Shown: one piece after another, positions 37,012 to 48,204 of the stretch
How the letters are laid out: every line of letters starts with the position of its first letter
Position numbering within the stretch: the first letter of the stretch is position 1
NCBI RefSeq assembly: GCF_014199445.1
Contig: NZ_JACIJS010000002.1
Location: forward strand, 186,001-250,000
Origin: Rubricella aquisinus
GTDB taxonomy: Bacteria; Pseudomonadota; Alphaproteobacteria; Rhodobacterales; Rhodobacteraceae
Length of the DNA: 64,000 bases
Reading direction: 5' to 3'
The notes under the pieces: model-generated
Seen by the model: the letters and a program-made list of their open reading frames with translations, nothing else
What the model was told of the DNA's origin: nothing
Databases searched by the model: none
Translations under genes and position numbers: made by a program

Positions 37012-37044
37012 TGTTCGGCTCCCGTTCTCTCTGGTTGCCTTAAT

Positions 37045-37073
37045 GTTCTATTAACGTTCTGCGTGCGTCAACA
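37045..37073 (-). promoter_or_regulatory. LexA box and promoter of the 40-residue gene
   Basis: GTTC-TATTAAC-GTTC (37045-37059) is an exact alphaproteobacterial SOS box. On the minus strand it sits just downstream of a -35-like TTGACG, in a position to block RNA polymerase at the spacer and -10. A second GAAC-N6-GAAC pair (37082-37095) is one base too short for the rule. The gene start is at 37011. Confidence 0.7.
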
Positions 37074-37101
37074 AAAAAATGGAACATTTGCGAACATGGT
37101 G

Positions 37102-39192
37102 TCACCCCACGGTCAAAAGCCGGATCGCCTGATCCCGATCCATCAACCATAACAGTAACTTAAGCGCCTTGCCCCGATCCGTGGACAGGTCGGGATCACG
37201 TTCCAAGGCGAGCCGCGCATCCTTCTGCGCGATGGCCATCAGATCGGCTTGATGTTCCAGATCGGCAATCTGGAACCGGGGCAGGCCCGATTGCGCGGTC
37301 CCGATCACATCGCCCGCGCCCCGCATCTCAAGGTCTTTTTCCGAAATGACAAAGCCGTCCTCGGTGTCGCGCATGATGCTGAGCCGTTGTTTCGCCGTCT
37401 CTCCCAGCGCGCCATAAAGCAGCAGACAAGTGGACGCAGCAGCCCCCCGCCCCACGCGCCCGCGCAATTGGTGCAACTGGGAAAGCCCGAAAAATTCGGC
37501 CCCCTCGATCACCATGATGGAGGCATTGGGCACATTCACCCCAACCTCAATCACCGTCGTTGCCACCAGAACACGGGTTTGCCCCGCGACAAAGGCCGCC
37601 ATGGCGCTGTCTTTCTCCGCCGGGGGCATCTGGCCATGGACAAGGCCGACGACCCCTTCGCCAAGCTGCGCGCGCAGCGCCTTGAACCGGTCCTCCGCTG
37701 CGGTCAGCGTGAGCGTTTCGCTTTCCTCCACCAATGGACAAACCCAATAGGCCTGCCTGCCCTGTGCAATCGCGTCCCGCAATCGGGCAACAACCTGATC
37801 GAGCCGCGCGGCAGGCACCGTCACCGTTTCCACCGGTTTGCGGCCGGGTGGTTTTTCATCCAGAACGGACAGGTCCATATCGCCATATTGCGTCAAAGCG
37901 AGGGAGCGCGGGATCGGCGTTGCCGTCATCACAAGGATATCGACAGCCTGCCCCTTTGCACCCAAATCCATCCGTTGGCGGACACCAAACCGATGCTGTT
38001 CATCAATGATTGCAAGGCGTAACGCGGCAAAGCTCACGTCCCGTTGAAACAGGGCATGGGTGCCGACAAGGATGTCGATCTCACCCTTTTCCAGCGCTGC
38101 AAGCTTCGCCTGTCGGTCGCGCCCCTTGTCCCGCCCGGTTAGAATATCAAGCCGGACATCCACACTCCGCGCCAAGGGTTGCAAGCCCTCCAGATGCTGG
38201 CGGGCAAGGATTTCGGTCGGTGCCATCAGGGCCGCCTGCCCGCCCGCCTCCACCGCCGCGAGCATCGCCATGAAAGCAACCAGCGTCTTTCCCGATCCAA
38301 CATCGCCCTGCAAGAGCCGGTTCATCCGAATGGGAGCGGCCATATCGCCCGTGATCTCGGAGATTGCGCGGGTCTGCGCGCCGGTGGGGCTGTAGGGCAG
38401 CGCCGACAGCGCCTTGCCACTCAGCCGCCCGGTTGCTTTGCTCGCAATCCCTGCCTTCCGCCGGGCCCGCGCACGCGCGAGCGCGAGGGTCATCTGGTGC
38501 GACAGCATCTCGTCATAGGCAAGCCGCCTGCGCGCGGGATGCGCGGGGCTCAGTTCAGCTTGGGTCGCCGGATGATGCGCCTGATGCAGTGCGGCGTTGA
38601 AACTGGGCCATTCCTCACGCGCCACGACGCTCGGATCGGCCCATTCAGGGCATTTCGGCACCCGGTCCAATGCGGCGATCACAGCCTTCGTCATCTGCTT
38701 TTGCGACACCCCTTGGGTCAGCGGATAGACCGGCTCGAAGGATGGCATCGCTGCGGCGTCGGACAGGGGCAGAATGTGGTCGGGATGCACCATTTGGGCA
38801 ATACTATCAAACACTTCGACCTTGCCCGACACGATCCGCCTTTGCCCTGATGGCAGGTGGCGTTGCAGCCATTCCGCGCGGGCGTGAAAGAACACGAGCT
38901 GAAAATCGGCCTCCGCATCGCGCACCATCACGCGATAGGGCCGCCCCTTGATCCGGGGCGGATGGTGCGCGCCAATCTCCACCTCAACCGTGACGGTGGC
39001 GGGAAAGATCGCGCCTTGGATCGTCGGGCGAATGGCACGGTCGATCCCCTGAATGGGCAAGGAAAACACCAGATCACGCGGGCGCGTCACCCCCATTCGC
39101 TCATAGAATTTCAGGGATTTCGGGCCGATACCCGGCAGCCCGTCCAGGGCCGCAAACAGCGGAAAGAGCGCCTCTGGCCGCCCGTCAGACAT
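37102..39192 (-). CDS. recG: ATP-dependent DNA helicase RecG
   Basis: A 696-residue helicase that remodels stalled forks and branched DNA. The wedge/OB domain is in the N-terminal third. The helicase motifs are visible: Walker A LLQGDVGSGKTLVAFM, motif II IIDEQHRFGVRQR (DEQH), motif III VMTATPIPRSLALTQ, and RGRVGRGAAASTCLLL at motif VI. The start at 39192 (MSDGRPEALF) is chosen because upstream in-frame residues run into ligA. It begins 11 bases after the ligA stop, so the two are co-transcribed. Confidence 0.97.
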   Translation of the reverse strand: MSDGRPEALFPLFAALDGLPGIGPKSLKFYERMGVTRPRDLVFSLPIQGIDRAIRPTIQGAIFPATVTVEVEIGAHHPPRIKGRPYRVMVRDAEADFQLVFFHARAEWLQRHLPSGQRRIVSGKVEVFDSIAQMVHPDHILPLSDAAAMPSFEPVYPLTQGVSQKQMTKAVIAALDRVPKCPEWADPSVVAREEWPSFNAALHQAHHPATQAELSPAHPARRRLAYDEMLSHQMTLALARARARRKAGIASKATGRLSGKALSALPYSPTGAQTRAISEITGDMAAPIRMNRLLQGDVGSGKTLVAFMAMLAAVEAGGQAALMAPTEILARQHLEGLQPLARSVDVRLDILTGRDKGRDRQAKLAALEKGEIDILVGTHALFQRDVSFAALRLAIIDEQHRFGVRQRMDLGAKGQAVDILVMTATPIPRSLALTQYGDMDLSVLDEKPPGRKPVETVTVPAARLDQVVARLRDAIAQGRQAYWVCPLVEESETLTLTAAEDRFKALRAQLGEGVVGLVHGQMPPAEKDSAMAAFVAGQTRVLVATTVIEVGVNVPNASIMVIEGAEFFGLSQLHQLRGRVGRGAAASTCLLLYGALGETAKQRLSIMRDTEDGFVISEKDLEMRGAGDVIGTAQSGLPRFQIADLEHQADLMAIAQKDARLALERDPDLSTDRGKALKLLLWLMDRDQAIRLLTVG

Positions 39193-39203
39193 GATCGGCC
39201 CGC

Positions 39204-41354
<2,151 letters not shown>

Positions 41355-41386
41355 TTAGTGCGCAGGGTGCCCGGGGTAAAGCCGGG

Positions 41387-42103
41387 TCAGCCCGCCACGG
41401 CCAATTGCGGGGCTTTTACCTCACGCGGTGCCGGATCGCGCAGCACATATCCCCTGCCCCAGACCGTTTCGATATTCGTCTCCCCGCCTGTCGCGGTGGC
41501 CAGTTTCTTGCGCAATTTACAGATAAAGACGTCGATGATCTTCAATTCCGGCTCGTCCATGCCGCCGTAAAGGTGGTTGAGGAACATCTCTTTCGTGAGC
41601 GTCGTGCCCTTGCGCAGAGAAAGCAGCTCAAGCATCTGGTATTCCTTGCCGGTCAGATGCACCGGGCGGCCATCAACCTCAACCGTTTTGGTATCGAGGT
41701 TCACGCGGATACTGCCCGTGTCGATCACCGATTGCGCATGTCCTTTGGAGCGGCGCACGATCGCGTGGATGCGGGCGATCAACTCGTCCCGGTTCACCGG
41801 TTTCGTCAGATAATCATCGGCGCCAGAACCAAATCCACGCAGCTTGGCGTCCATATCCGTTTCCCCTGACAGGATCAGGATCGGTGTGTCCACCTTGGCC
41901 AGCCGCAATTGCCGCAACACGTCATGCCCGTGCATGTCCGGCAGACCAAGGTCCAGGATCATCATGTCGTAATCATAGAGTTTGGCGAGGTCGATCCCCT
42001 CCTCCCCCAGATCGGTTGCATACACCGTCAGCCCGGCTGATTCGAGCATCCGCTCAATCGCCTTTGACGTCGAGGCGTCGTCTTCTACAAGCAATACACG
42101 CAT
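41387..42103 (-). CDS. ctrA: Cell-cycle response regulator CtrA
   Basis: A 238-residue OmpR-family regulator. The receiver phosphorylation site is Asp51 in [13 protein letters not shown], and the C-terminal winged helix contains [20 protein letters not shown] and [18 protein letters not shown]. This is CtrA, which in alphaproteobacteria controls the cell cycle, flagella and, in the Rhodobacterales, release of gene transfer agents. A near-consensus CtrA site lies upstream (42155-42169). The next gene upstream on the same strand is a DUF1153 (SciP) gene, the known CtrA antagonist. Confidence 0.96.
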   Translation of the reverse strand: MRVLLVEDDASTSKAIERMLESAGLTVYATDLGEEGIDLAKLYDYDMMILDLGLPDMHGHDVLRQLRLAKVDTPILILSGETDMDAKLRGFGSGADDYLTKPVNRDELIARIHAIVRRSKGHAQSVIDTGSIRVNLDTKTVEVDGRPVHLTGKEYQMLELLSLRKGTTLTKEMFLNHLYGGMDEPELKIIDVFICKLRKKLATATGGETNIETVWGRGYVLRDPAPREVKAPQLAVAG

Positions 42104-42154
42104 TCTACCCTCCGACCTAAATGAAGTATTACGACATATTAATCATCCTAAAGG

Positions 42155-42169
42155 TTAACGTAGCCTTAC
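42155..42169. promoter_or_regulatory. Candidate CtrA site upstream of ctrA
   Basis: TTAA-CGTAGCC-TTAC is one base from the CtrA consensus TTAA-N7-TTAA. It lies about 55 bases upstream of the ctrA start, in the intergenic region shared with the end of the sciP gene. Autoregulation of ctrA is known in Caulobacter. Confidence 0.5.
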
Positions 42170-42197
42170 GACTTCCCCTGGAAAGTGAAAAAAACAC

Positions 42198-42470
42198 TTA
42201 ACGATATCTTTGCAGGGCCGTGACCCTTAATCCATTGGGTCCATGGGCGGACAAACTGTCGATCCAGCTTTGCAATTCCTCATCGGAAAGGCCGTACACC
42301 TCGCAAGCTTCCTCCCGGTCGATCAGATTGCCATTCACGGCCGCCACCACCAGCGCCTTGCGCCGCGCAACCCAGCGGCGCGTGTCGCGTGGCGGTAAAT
42401 CCGCCCGTGAAATCCGATTGCCCTCATAATCCATCGTGAAAACCGGGCGTTCGTCTTTCTTCAGATACAT
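42198..42470 (-). CDS. sciP: SciP-type DUF1153 regulator
   Basis: A 90-residue protein of the DUF1153/SciP family. The helix-turn-helix segment reads RRWVARRKALVVAAVNGNLI and EEACEVYGLSDEELQSWIDS, followed by GPNGLRVTALQRYR. In Caulobacter SciP blocks CtrA-driven transcription. It stands directly upstream of ctrA, same strand. The ATG at 42470 is taken; no other start is better. Confidence 0.9.
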   Translation of the reverse strand: MYLKKDERPVFTMDYEGNRISRADLPPRDTRRWVARRKALVVAAVNGNLIDREEACEVYGLSDEELQSWIDSLSAHGPNGLRVTALQRYR

Positions 42471-42607
42471 CAGTTTGTCCTTATCCTGTCACCCCATGGC
42501 AAAGGGATTAGGACGCAGGGTTTTAAGCAGGGGTAAAAGCGCCGGTTGTAGATAGGGACAATTCGATTATATATCGCGCGAGTTTCCCCAAAGCCGGAGT
42601 GGGCCCC

Positions 42608-43753
42608 ATGGCCAAGCTGAACAGCCTAGGATTTGATCGCGCACCCGAAGACACCCGCGTGCTTGTCGCCATGTCGGGCGGGGTGGACAGCTCTGTCGTG
42701 GCAGCACAGCTGAAATCCGAAGGGTATGACGTGGTCGGCGTGACGCTCCAACTCTATGATCACGGTGCGGCCTTGGCCAAGAAGGGCGCATGTTGCGCCG
42801 GTCGGGACATTCACGATGCGCGCCGTGTGGCGGAGGTGATGAACTTCCCCCATTACGTACTGGATTATGAAAACAAGTTTCGCGAAAGCGTCATTGACGA
42901 GTTTGCCGATGCCTATCTGGCGGGTGCGACGCCCATTCCATGTATCCGCTGCAATGAGCGGGTGAAATTCCGCGATCTTTTGGAAACGGCCAAGGATCTG
43001 GATGCCGATTGCATGGCGACGGGCCATTATATCCAGCGCAAAATGGGCGCGGGCGGTGCGGAATTGCATCAGGCGGCGGACCCGACGCGCGATCAATCCT
43101 ATTTCCTGTTCTCCACCACGCAGGATCAACTCGATTATCTGCGCTTTCCGCTCGGCCATCTGAAGTCAAAGGAAGAAACCCGCGCGCTTGCCGCGAAATA
43201 TGGGCTGTCCGTCGCGGATAAGCCCGACAGTCAGGATATCTGCTTTGTCCCCAATGGCTCCTATGCTGCGGTGATTGAAAAGCTGCGCCCGGATGCGGCG
43301 CAACCGGGGGAGATTGTGCATCTCGACGGTCGCGTGATGGGCAGCCATAAGGGCGTTATCCATTACACGATCGGGCAGCGGCGCGGGCTGGGCATCGGCG
43401 GGGGGGAGCCGCTTTACGTTGTGAAGCTCGATGCGGAGAAAAAACAGGTGATCGTGGGCCCGAAAACCGCCCTTGCAACCCGCAATGTCCCGATCAAAGA
43501 GGTCAATTGGATCGGCCCCGGCCGATTTGAGGATGCGCCGGAAGGCGGCTGGCCCATTCGGGTCAAGGTCCGCTCGACCCGCCCGCCGAAGGACGCGATC
43601 CTCCGCCCCACCGGGCCAAACACGGGCAATGTCGAGTTGTTCCTCGCGGAAGAGGGCGTGGCCCCCGGTCAGGCCTGTGTGTTCTATGGGTTGGACGATA
43701 CCCGCGTTCTGGGCGGCGGCTGGATCACACGGCCAGAGGTGCTGGCCGCCTGA
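42608..43753 (+). CDS. mnmA: tRNA-specific 2-thiouridylase MnmA
   Basis: A 381-residue enzyme that puts sulfur on U34 of tRNAs for Glu, Gln and Lys. The PP-loop is [18 protein letters not shown], the first active Cys is in [16 protein letters not shown], and the second in [13 protein letters not shown]. The ATG at 42608 has GGAG eight bases upstream; a GTG 9 bases earlier is less likely. The sulfur would come from a cysteine desulfurase such as those in the suf operon. It is followed by a hairpin that ends the convergent lipoprotein operon. Confidence 0.97.
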   Translation: MAKLNSLGFDRAPEDTRVLVAMSGGVDSSVVAAQLKSEGYDVVGVTLQLYDHGAALAKKGACCAGRDIHDARRVAEVMNFPHYVLDYENKFRESVIDEFADAYLAGATPIPCIRCNERVKFRDLLETAKDLDADCMATGHYIQRKMGAGGAELHQAADPTRDQSYFLFSTTQDQLDYLRFPLGHLKSKEETRALAAKYGLSVADKPDSQDICFVPNGSYAAVIEKLRPDAAQPGEIVHLDGRVMGSHKGVIHYTIGQRRGLGIGGGEPLYVVKLDAEKKQVIVGPKTALATRNVPIKEVNWIGPGRFEDAPEGGWPIRVKVRSTRPPKDAILRPTGPNTGNVELFLAEEGVAPGQACVFYGLDDTRVLGGGWITRPEVLAA

Positions 43754-43754
43754 C

Positions 43755-43784
43755 AAAAACGCCGGAGCATCCCTGCCCCGGCGT
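43755..43784 (-). terminator. Intrinsic terminator of the lipoprotein operon
   Basis: On the minus strand ACGCCGG (complement of 43778-43784) pairs with CCGGCGT (complement of 43759-43765) across a 12-base loop, and TTTTTG follows directly. It lies just past the 100-residue lipoprotein gene and after mnmA, so it can also end mnmA on the other strand. Confidence 0.75.
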
Positions 43785-43808
43785 GTTCATCTACCGATCA
43801 GTCAAAGT

Positions 43809-44111
43809 TTAGTCGCGGCAGCGCGGCGTGCCATCCCTGTTGAGCCGGTTCATCAGATAACCTTCGACGCCATCGTCGATGATCCAATGCTCACAGCCAA
43901 AAGGATCAACCCAGATGGACGGGCGCATCGTCGACAAGGGGTGCGCGTCGAAACCACGGTCGATATCCGGGTCGTCCTCTTGCGAGGTGTTGAGCCGATC
44001 GGCAATGCGGCCCGCCTCACTCAGCAGATCGCTGCCGCTGGTCCCGCCACAGGCAGTCAGCAGAAAAGCGCAAACAGTTAGCGCGCCTGCTTTGATGGGA
44101 TCGAATGCCAT
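43809..44111 (-). CDS. Small lipoprotein with GCEHW module
   Basis: A 100-residue lipoprotein. The signal peptide ends in the lipobox LTAC (Cys near residue 21), giving an outer-membrane or periplasm-facing lipid anchor. The C-terminal third has a module with WVDPFGCEHWIIDDGVEGY and LNRDGTPRC, closely matching the module in the next gene upstream. The two Cys in it may form a disulfide. The OmpA domain of its neighbour is absent. It starts 2 bases after the OmpA gene ends, so it is a translationally linked shortened copy. Function unknown. Confidence 0.8.
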   Translation of the reverse strand: MAFDPIKAGALTVCAFLLTACGGTSGSDLLSEAGRIADRLNTSQEDDPDIDRGFDAHPLSTMRPSIWVDPFGCEHWIIDDGVEGYLMNRLNRDGTPRCRD

Positions 44112-44113
44112 GA

Positions 44114-44752
44114 TCAGTTCCTCACATTCACATCGACGCGACGGTTGAGCGCGCGGCCCTCAGGCGTGTCATTCGGCGCGATAGGCTCACTTTCGCCAAG
44201 CCCGCGGGAAATCGCGGTGATGCCAAAGCGTAATGCATAATCCGCCACCGCATTCGCCCGGCGCAAGGACAGATCGAGGTTATAATCCTCTGGCCCCTGA
44301 CTATCCGTGTGGCCGCTCACAACGATCTGGCTTGCGTTGATCTGTTGCAGATAGCGGAAAAACGCGTCGAGTTCGCGGAACGCTGCGGGTCGGATGCGCG
44401 CGCTGTCCACGTCGAAATAGGCATCCACATCAAGGGCAAAGGCGGTGGGCGAGGATTGGCGCACGGTGTTAAAGGTCAACTCCCCCGGCACTTCGGATTG
44501 CGTCCGTGCTGCCGCAGACTCGATACCGCAAACGGGCGTGCCATCGCGGTTGAGCTTCGGCGTTGCGTAGCCTTCGGCCCCCGTATCGAAAATCCAGTGC
44601 TCGCACCCATCAGGGTCGATCCAGGTCGTTGCCGGAATTTCAATCAGCTCGCCGCCCCATGTCCGGTCGCGCGCGGAATCGAACGCGTTTCCAATACACC
44701 CCGTCAGGACGAAGGCGACCACCGGTATCACAACCGCAGGGTGTAACCTCAT
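44114..44752 (-). CDS. OmpA-family lipoprotein with N-terminal GCEHW module
   Basis: A 212-residue lipoprotein: signal peptide with lipobox LTGC (Cys near 19), a GCEHW module (WIDPDGCEHWIFDTGAEGY and LNRDGTPVC, about 44-76), and a peptidoglycan-binding OmpA domain from about 100 (YFDVDSARIRPAAFRELDAF, VVSGHTDSQGPEDYNLDLS, LGESEPIAPNDTPEGRALN). It should link the outer membrane to the cell wall. The role of the GCEHW module is unknown. Confidence 0.88.
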   Translation of the reverse strand: MRLHPAVVIPVVAFVLTGCIGNAFDSARDRTWGGELIEIPATTWIDPDGCEHWIFDTGAEGYATPKLNRDGTPVCGIESAAARTQSEVPGELTFNTVRQSSPTAFALDVDAYFDVDSARIRPAAFRELDAFFRYLQQINASQIVVSGHTDSQGPEDYNLDLSLRRANAVADYALRFGITAISRGLGESEPIAPNDTPEGRALNRRVDVNVRN

Positions 44753-44907
44753 GATTTCGCGCCTTTTCTTGTAGCTCGATAGTGTTGCGGCATCATAGGC
44801 ATAATGGACGGCCCTGCCAACCGGTTTCGCCTTTCCTTACGCAGGATAAGCGGCAATATTTGGGCAAATGACAGGCCCATACCCGGAATTCGCGAAAGGT
44901 TGCTCAG

Positions 44908-46287
44908 ATGGCAGGAACGGCAGAGGTTTTAGAGACGGTTGATGAAACGATGGACGCCGCCTTGGGGCGGCTTTTTGACCTTCTACGGATGCCCAGCATC
45001 TCCACCGATCCGGCCTATGAGGATCACTGCCGGGCCACGGCGGATTGGCTGGTGGCGGAATTGAATGACATAGGATTTGAGGCCAGCCGCCGGGACACGC
45101 CCGGTCATCCCATGGTCGTCGCCCACGCGCGCGCCGCCGGGCCGGATGTCCTCTTTTATGGCCATTATGACGTGCAACCCGTTGATCCCCTGTCCCTTTG
45201 GGATCACGATCCGTTTGAGCCCCAGATGGAGGAGCGCGACGGCGGCGCGGTGATCCGTGCGCGCGGCGCATCCGACGACAAGGGGCAACTCATGACCTTT
45301 GTTGAGGCATGTCGGGCGTGGAAAGCCGTGCATGGCACCCTGCCGGCCAATATCACGATCCTTTTTGAGGGGGAGGAGGAAAGCGGCTCTCCCTCCCTCG
45401 TGCCGTTCTTGCGGGAGAACAAGGAGGAGCTTTCGGCGGATCTCGCACTTGTCTGCGATACGGGCATGTGGAACGCGCAAACACCTTCGATCTGCACCTC
45501 CCTGCGGGGGCTTTTGGGGGAGGAAATCATCATCACCGGGCCGAACCGCGACCTGCATTCGGGCGCTTATGGTGGCCCCGCGCAAAACCCGATCCGCGTG
45601 CTGACGAAGATCCTCGCTAGCTTGCATGACGAGACGGGCCGCGTCACCGTGCCAGGCTTCTATGACGGCGTGCGGCCCGTGTCGAACGCGATGAAGGCGC
45701 AATGGGATACCCTTGGTTTCAGCGCGGAGGATTTCCTTGGCAAGGTTGGCCTGTCTGAGCCTGCCGGGGAGCAAGGCTACACTGTGCTGGAGCAGATTTG
45801 GGCGCGGCCCACCTGCGAATTCAACGGGATCAGTGGCGGCTATGCCGGGGATGGGTTCAAGACGGTGCTTCCCTCGGAGGCCCGCGCGAAGGTGTCTTTC
45901 CGGCTTGTAGGCGAGCAAGACCCCCTCGCCATCCGCGACGCATTCCGCGCACAGGTTCGCGCCATGGTGCCTGCCGATTGCAGCGTCGACTTTCTGGAGC
46001 ATGGCGCCTCGGGCGGCGTGGCGATGCCCACCGATGACCCCGCTTTTGAACAGGCGCGCGCCGCCCTCAGCGCGGAATGGGGTGGAACGGCAGTGTTTAC
46101 CGGCGGCGGTGGCTCCATCCCCGTGGTTGGCTATTTCAAGGAGGAGTTGGGCATGGATTCGATGCTCGTCGGCTTCGCGCTCGACGATGACCGTATCCAT
46201 TCCCCGAACGAAAAATACGCCCTGCGCAGCTTTCACAAGGGCATCCGCAGTTGGGTGCGTATCCTCGCGGCTTTGCGCGACGCCTAA
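44908..46287 (+). CDS. M20-family dipeptidase
   Basis: A 459-residue two-zinc peptidase of the M20 (CNDP/dipeptidase) type. The first metal His is in DVLFYGHYDVQPVDPL (about 88), the bridging Asp in RGASDDKGQLMTF (about 120), the catalytic Glu in FEGEEESGSPSL (about 156), a later metal site in LVCDTGMWN, and the His in EHGASGGVAMP. It has a GG-rich ATP-independent fold. Cytoplasmic, probably in peptide recycling. AAGG precedes the start. Convergent with the small gene at 46.3 kb (4-base overlap). Confidence 0.9.
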   Translation: MAGTAEVLETVDETMDAALGRLFDLLRMPSISTDPAYEDHCRATADWLVAELNDIGFEASRRDTPGHPMVVAHARAAGPDVLFYGHYDVQPVDPLSLWDHDPFEPQMEERDGGAVIRARGASDDKGQLMTFVEACRAWKAVHGTLPANITILFEGEEESGSPSLVPFLRENKEELSADLALVCDTGMWNAQTPSICTSLRGLLGEEIIITGPNRDLHSGAYGGPAQNPIRVLTKILASLHDETGRVTVPGFYDGVRPVSNAMKAQWDTLGFSAEDFLGKVGLSEPAGEQGYTVLEQIWARPTCEFNGISGGYAGDGFKTVLPSEARAKVSFRLVGEQDPLAIRDAFRAQVRAMVPADCSVDFLEHGASGGVAMPTDDPAFEQARAALSAEWGGTAVFTGGGGSIPVVGYFKEELGMDSMLVGFALDDDRIHSPNEKYALRSFHKGIRSWVRILAALRDA

Positions 46288-46556
46288 GAGCCGACGCGCC
46301 CTGCCCGCCCGCCACGGCGGCGGGGCGGGCTGCTCGCGCGCAATCCTTCGGTGAGTACAGCGGTCATTGGATGATCGGGCTGCGCGGTGCCATATCGGGC
46401 GATCAGCCGGGGGATCAAATCCTCCGGTGCACCATTGAGGCGGCCAATGGCCCAATCCACAAAGATGGAGCGACATTCCTCCGGCCCGATTTCCATCTGA
46501 TAGGCCTCATGGATCAGTCCGCGCGGATCCTCAGGCGGATAATCAGCCAGCCCCAT
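46284..46556 (-). CDS. Small unknown protein after the aldolase gene
   Basis: A 90-residue protein. From the ATG at 46556 it reads MGLADYPPEDPRGLIHEAYQ, then a helix-rich centre (EECRSIFVDWAIGRL, DLIPRLIARYG), and a Pro/Arg/Gly-rich tail (SSPPRRRGGRAGRVGS) that overlaps a G+C-rich hairpin (about 46296-46330). Start is uncertain (alternatives 46565 and a GTG at 46574). It overlaps the end of the aldolase gene, so it is part of that operon. No family recognised. Confidence 0.65.
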   Translation of the reverse strand: MGLADYPPEDPRGLIHEAYQMEIGPEECRSIFVDWAIGRLNGAPEDLIPRLIARYGTAQPDHPMTAVLTEGLRASSPPRRRGGRAGRVGS

Positions 46557-47289
46557 GAACCTCATCCCTTGCACCGGTCAGCGCAGCATCAAGGCTCGCC
46601 ATCAGCGCGCCCGCATCCCCCGCAACGGAGATATAGCCCAACCCGCTTTCGGCAAGCCCCGCGACGGTCGCGCCGGGAAAGAGCACGGTGCCGGAGCGCA
46701 GACCATAGTCCGCAGCGATGCGCGCGACTTCCGCCGCGGCGTCCCGCACCTCTGGCGCGGTGATCGGCAGGCCGCAGGACGCGGCATAATCGGCAGGGCC
46801 AAAGAACAGCATCCCCACCCCGTCGATCGCAGCGATCGCTTCGGCATTGGCCAGTCCTTCGACGCTTTCGATCTGGAGCGCGAGCATGTGCCGCTCCGTC
46901 TCCTCCGCGGTATATTGCTCCGCGTGTTTGCCGTAGCCCGCTGCCCGGATCACCGATTGCGCCGCACCTCTGACCCCGCGCGGCGGATAGCGGAAATATT
47001 GCACCATCCGCTCAGCCTGCTCTGCTGTCTCGACGCGCGGCACCATCACGCCTGCCGCCCCGGAATCGAGGGCGCGCTTGATCTGGCCTTCGGTCCCTTC
47101 GGTCACGCGGATAATGGGCATCGTGGGCGTGGATTTCAGCGCCATCATGCACAGCGTTGCCGTCTCCATGCTCATTGGCCCATGCTCAAGGTCGATCACC
47201 GTGAAATCAAAGCCGGAGAGGCCGATAATCTCCGCCACGGCGGGGCTTGGCAGATCGAGCCAGCAGCCAAATTTCGTGTCACCCATCAT
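46543..47289 (-). CDS. HpcH/HpaI-family aldolase
   Basis: A 248-residue class-II aldolase of the HpcH/HpaI family that cleaves or makes short keto-acids with a divalent metal. Visible: start GCWLDLPSPAVAEIIGLSGF, catalytic-His region VIDLEHGPMSMETA, GVMVPRVETAEQAERMV, and metal ligand loops QIESVEGLANAEAI and LFFGPADYAASCG. Exact substrate unknown. It starts 9 bases after the histone deacetylase-family gene, with GGGAG upstream. Confidence 0.9.
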   Translation of the reverse strand: MMGDTKFGCWLDLPSPAVAEIIGLSGFDFTVIDLEHGPMSMETATLCMMALKSTPTMPIIRVTEGTEGQIKRALDSGAAGVMVPRVETAEQAERMVQYFRYPPRGVRGAAQSVIRAAGYGKHAEQYTAEETERHMLALQIESVEGLANAEAIAAIDGVGMLFFGPADYAASCGLPITAPEVRDAAAEVARIAADYGLRSGTVLFPGATVAGLAESGLGYISVAGDAGALMASLDAALTGARDEVHGAG

Positions 47290-47298
47290 CTTTCTCCC

Positions 47299-48204
47299 TT
47301 AGCCCGCATGGCGGGCGGCTTCTTCAAACAGGATCGCGTGACGCTCCGCCACTTCTGCGGGATCGTCGGAATACCCACCGCCGAGCACACCAACAACGGG
47401 CACATCCCGCGCCCGTGCTTGCCCCAGAACAAACGCATCGCGCGCCCGCAATCCCGACAGCGACAGGTTCAACCGCCCCAGCTTATCCCCAGCATAGGGG
47501 TCAACGCCCGCATTGTAGAACACGATTTGCGGCTTCACACTGTCCCAAAGCGGCGTCAGCACCGATTTCAGCGTCTCAAGATAGGCCGCGTCCTCCATCC
47601 CGTCCGGCAAGGGCACGTCAAGATCGGACGGGCCCTTGCGCACCGGGTAATTCTTTGCCGCATGAAGGGACAAGGTAAACACGCGCGGGTCATTGGCGAA
47701 TATCCATGCGGTGCCATCGCCCTGATGCACGTCGCAATCCACGATCAGGATGCGCGACACGATCCCGTCATCCAAAAGCGCGCGGGCGGCCACGGCCACA
47801 TCGTTGAACACGCAAAACCCCGCCCCCTTGGATGGCCCGGCGTGATGCGAGCCACCCGCCGCGTTACACGCGATCCCGTGTTCCAGCGCCAGCCGCGCGG
47901 CCAGCGTCGTGCCGGAGGCCGACAGCATCGCGCGGCGCGCGACACGTTCCGTGCCGGGAAGGCCGATCTCCCGCACTTCCTCGGGCCGCAGGCGTTGCGT
48001 GATGACCCGCTCAACATAGCCGTAATCATGCACGGCACTCAGCCGCGCGGCGGTCGCGGGCGCAGGGGCGATATAGCCGCCGGGCGCGAGCAGGCCGCGC
48101 CGAACTAAGGCCTCTTTCAAATAGCCATATTTCGACATCGGAAAGCGATGACCGGGTTTCAGCGGCGCCATGTAATCGGGGTGATAGACGATGGGCAGGC
48201 TCAC
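47299..48204 (-). CDS. Histone deacetylase-family (AcuC-like) zinc hydrolase
   Basis: A 301-residue class-II/AcuC-like deacetylase. The zinc and catalytic sites are in HHAGPSKGAGFCVFNDVAVA, IVDCDVHQGDGTAWIF, and a late YNAGVDPYAGD. In bacteria these act on acetylated small molecules or proteins. The start is a GTG at 48204 (SLPIVYHPDYM follows), overlapping the glnE stop by 4 bases (GTGA). It is translated with glnE and the aldolase gene. Confidence 0.88.
   Translation of the reverse strand: MSLPIVYHPDYMAPLKPGHRFPMSKYGYLKEALVRRGLLAPGGYIAPAPATAARLSAVHDYGYVERVITQRLRPEEVREIGLPGTERVARRAMLSASGTTLAARLALEHGIACNAAGGSHHAGPSKGAGFCVFNDVAVAARALLDDGIVSRILIVDCDVHQGDGTAWIFANDPRVFTLSLHAAKNYPVRKGPSDLDVPLPDGMEDAAYLETLKSVLTPLWDSVKPQIVFYNAGVDPYAGDKLGRLNLSLSGLRARDAFVLGQARARDVPVVGVLGGGYSDDPAEVAERHAILFEEAARHAG

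Noticed and set aside
37082-37095. Second LexA-like pair GAAC-N6-GAAC
   Set aside because: Spacing is 6 instead of 7, so it does not meet the SOS box rule; kept only as a remark.
46555-48108. Long plus-strand frame across the aldolase and deacetylase genes
   Set aside because: Both minus-strand genes have catalytic motifs and coupled starts. The plus frame has no motif.
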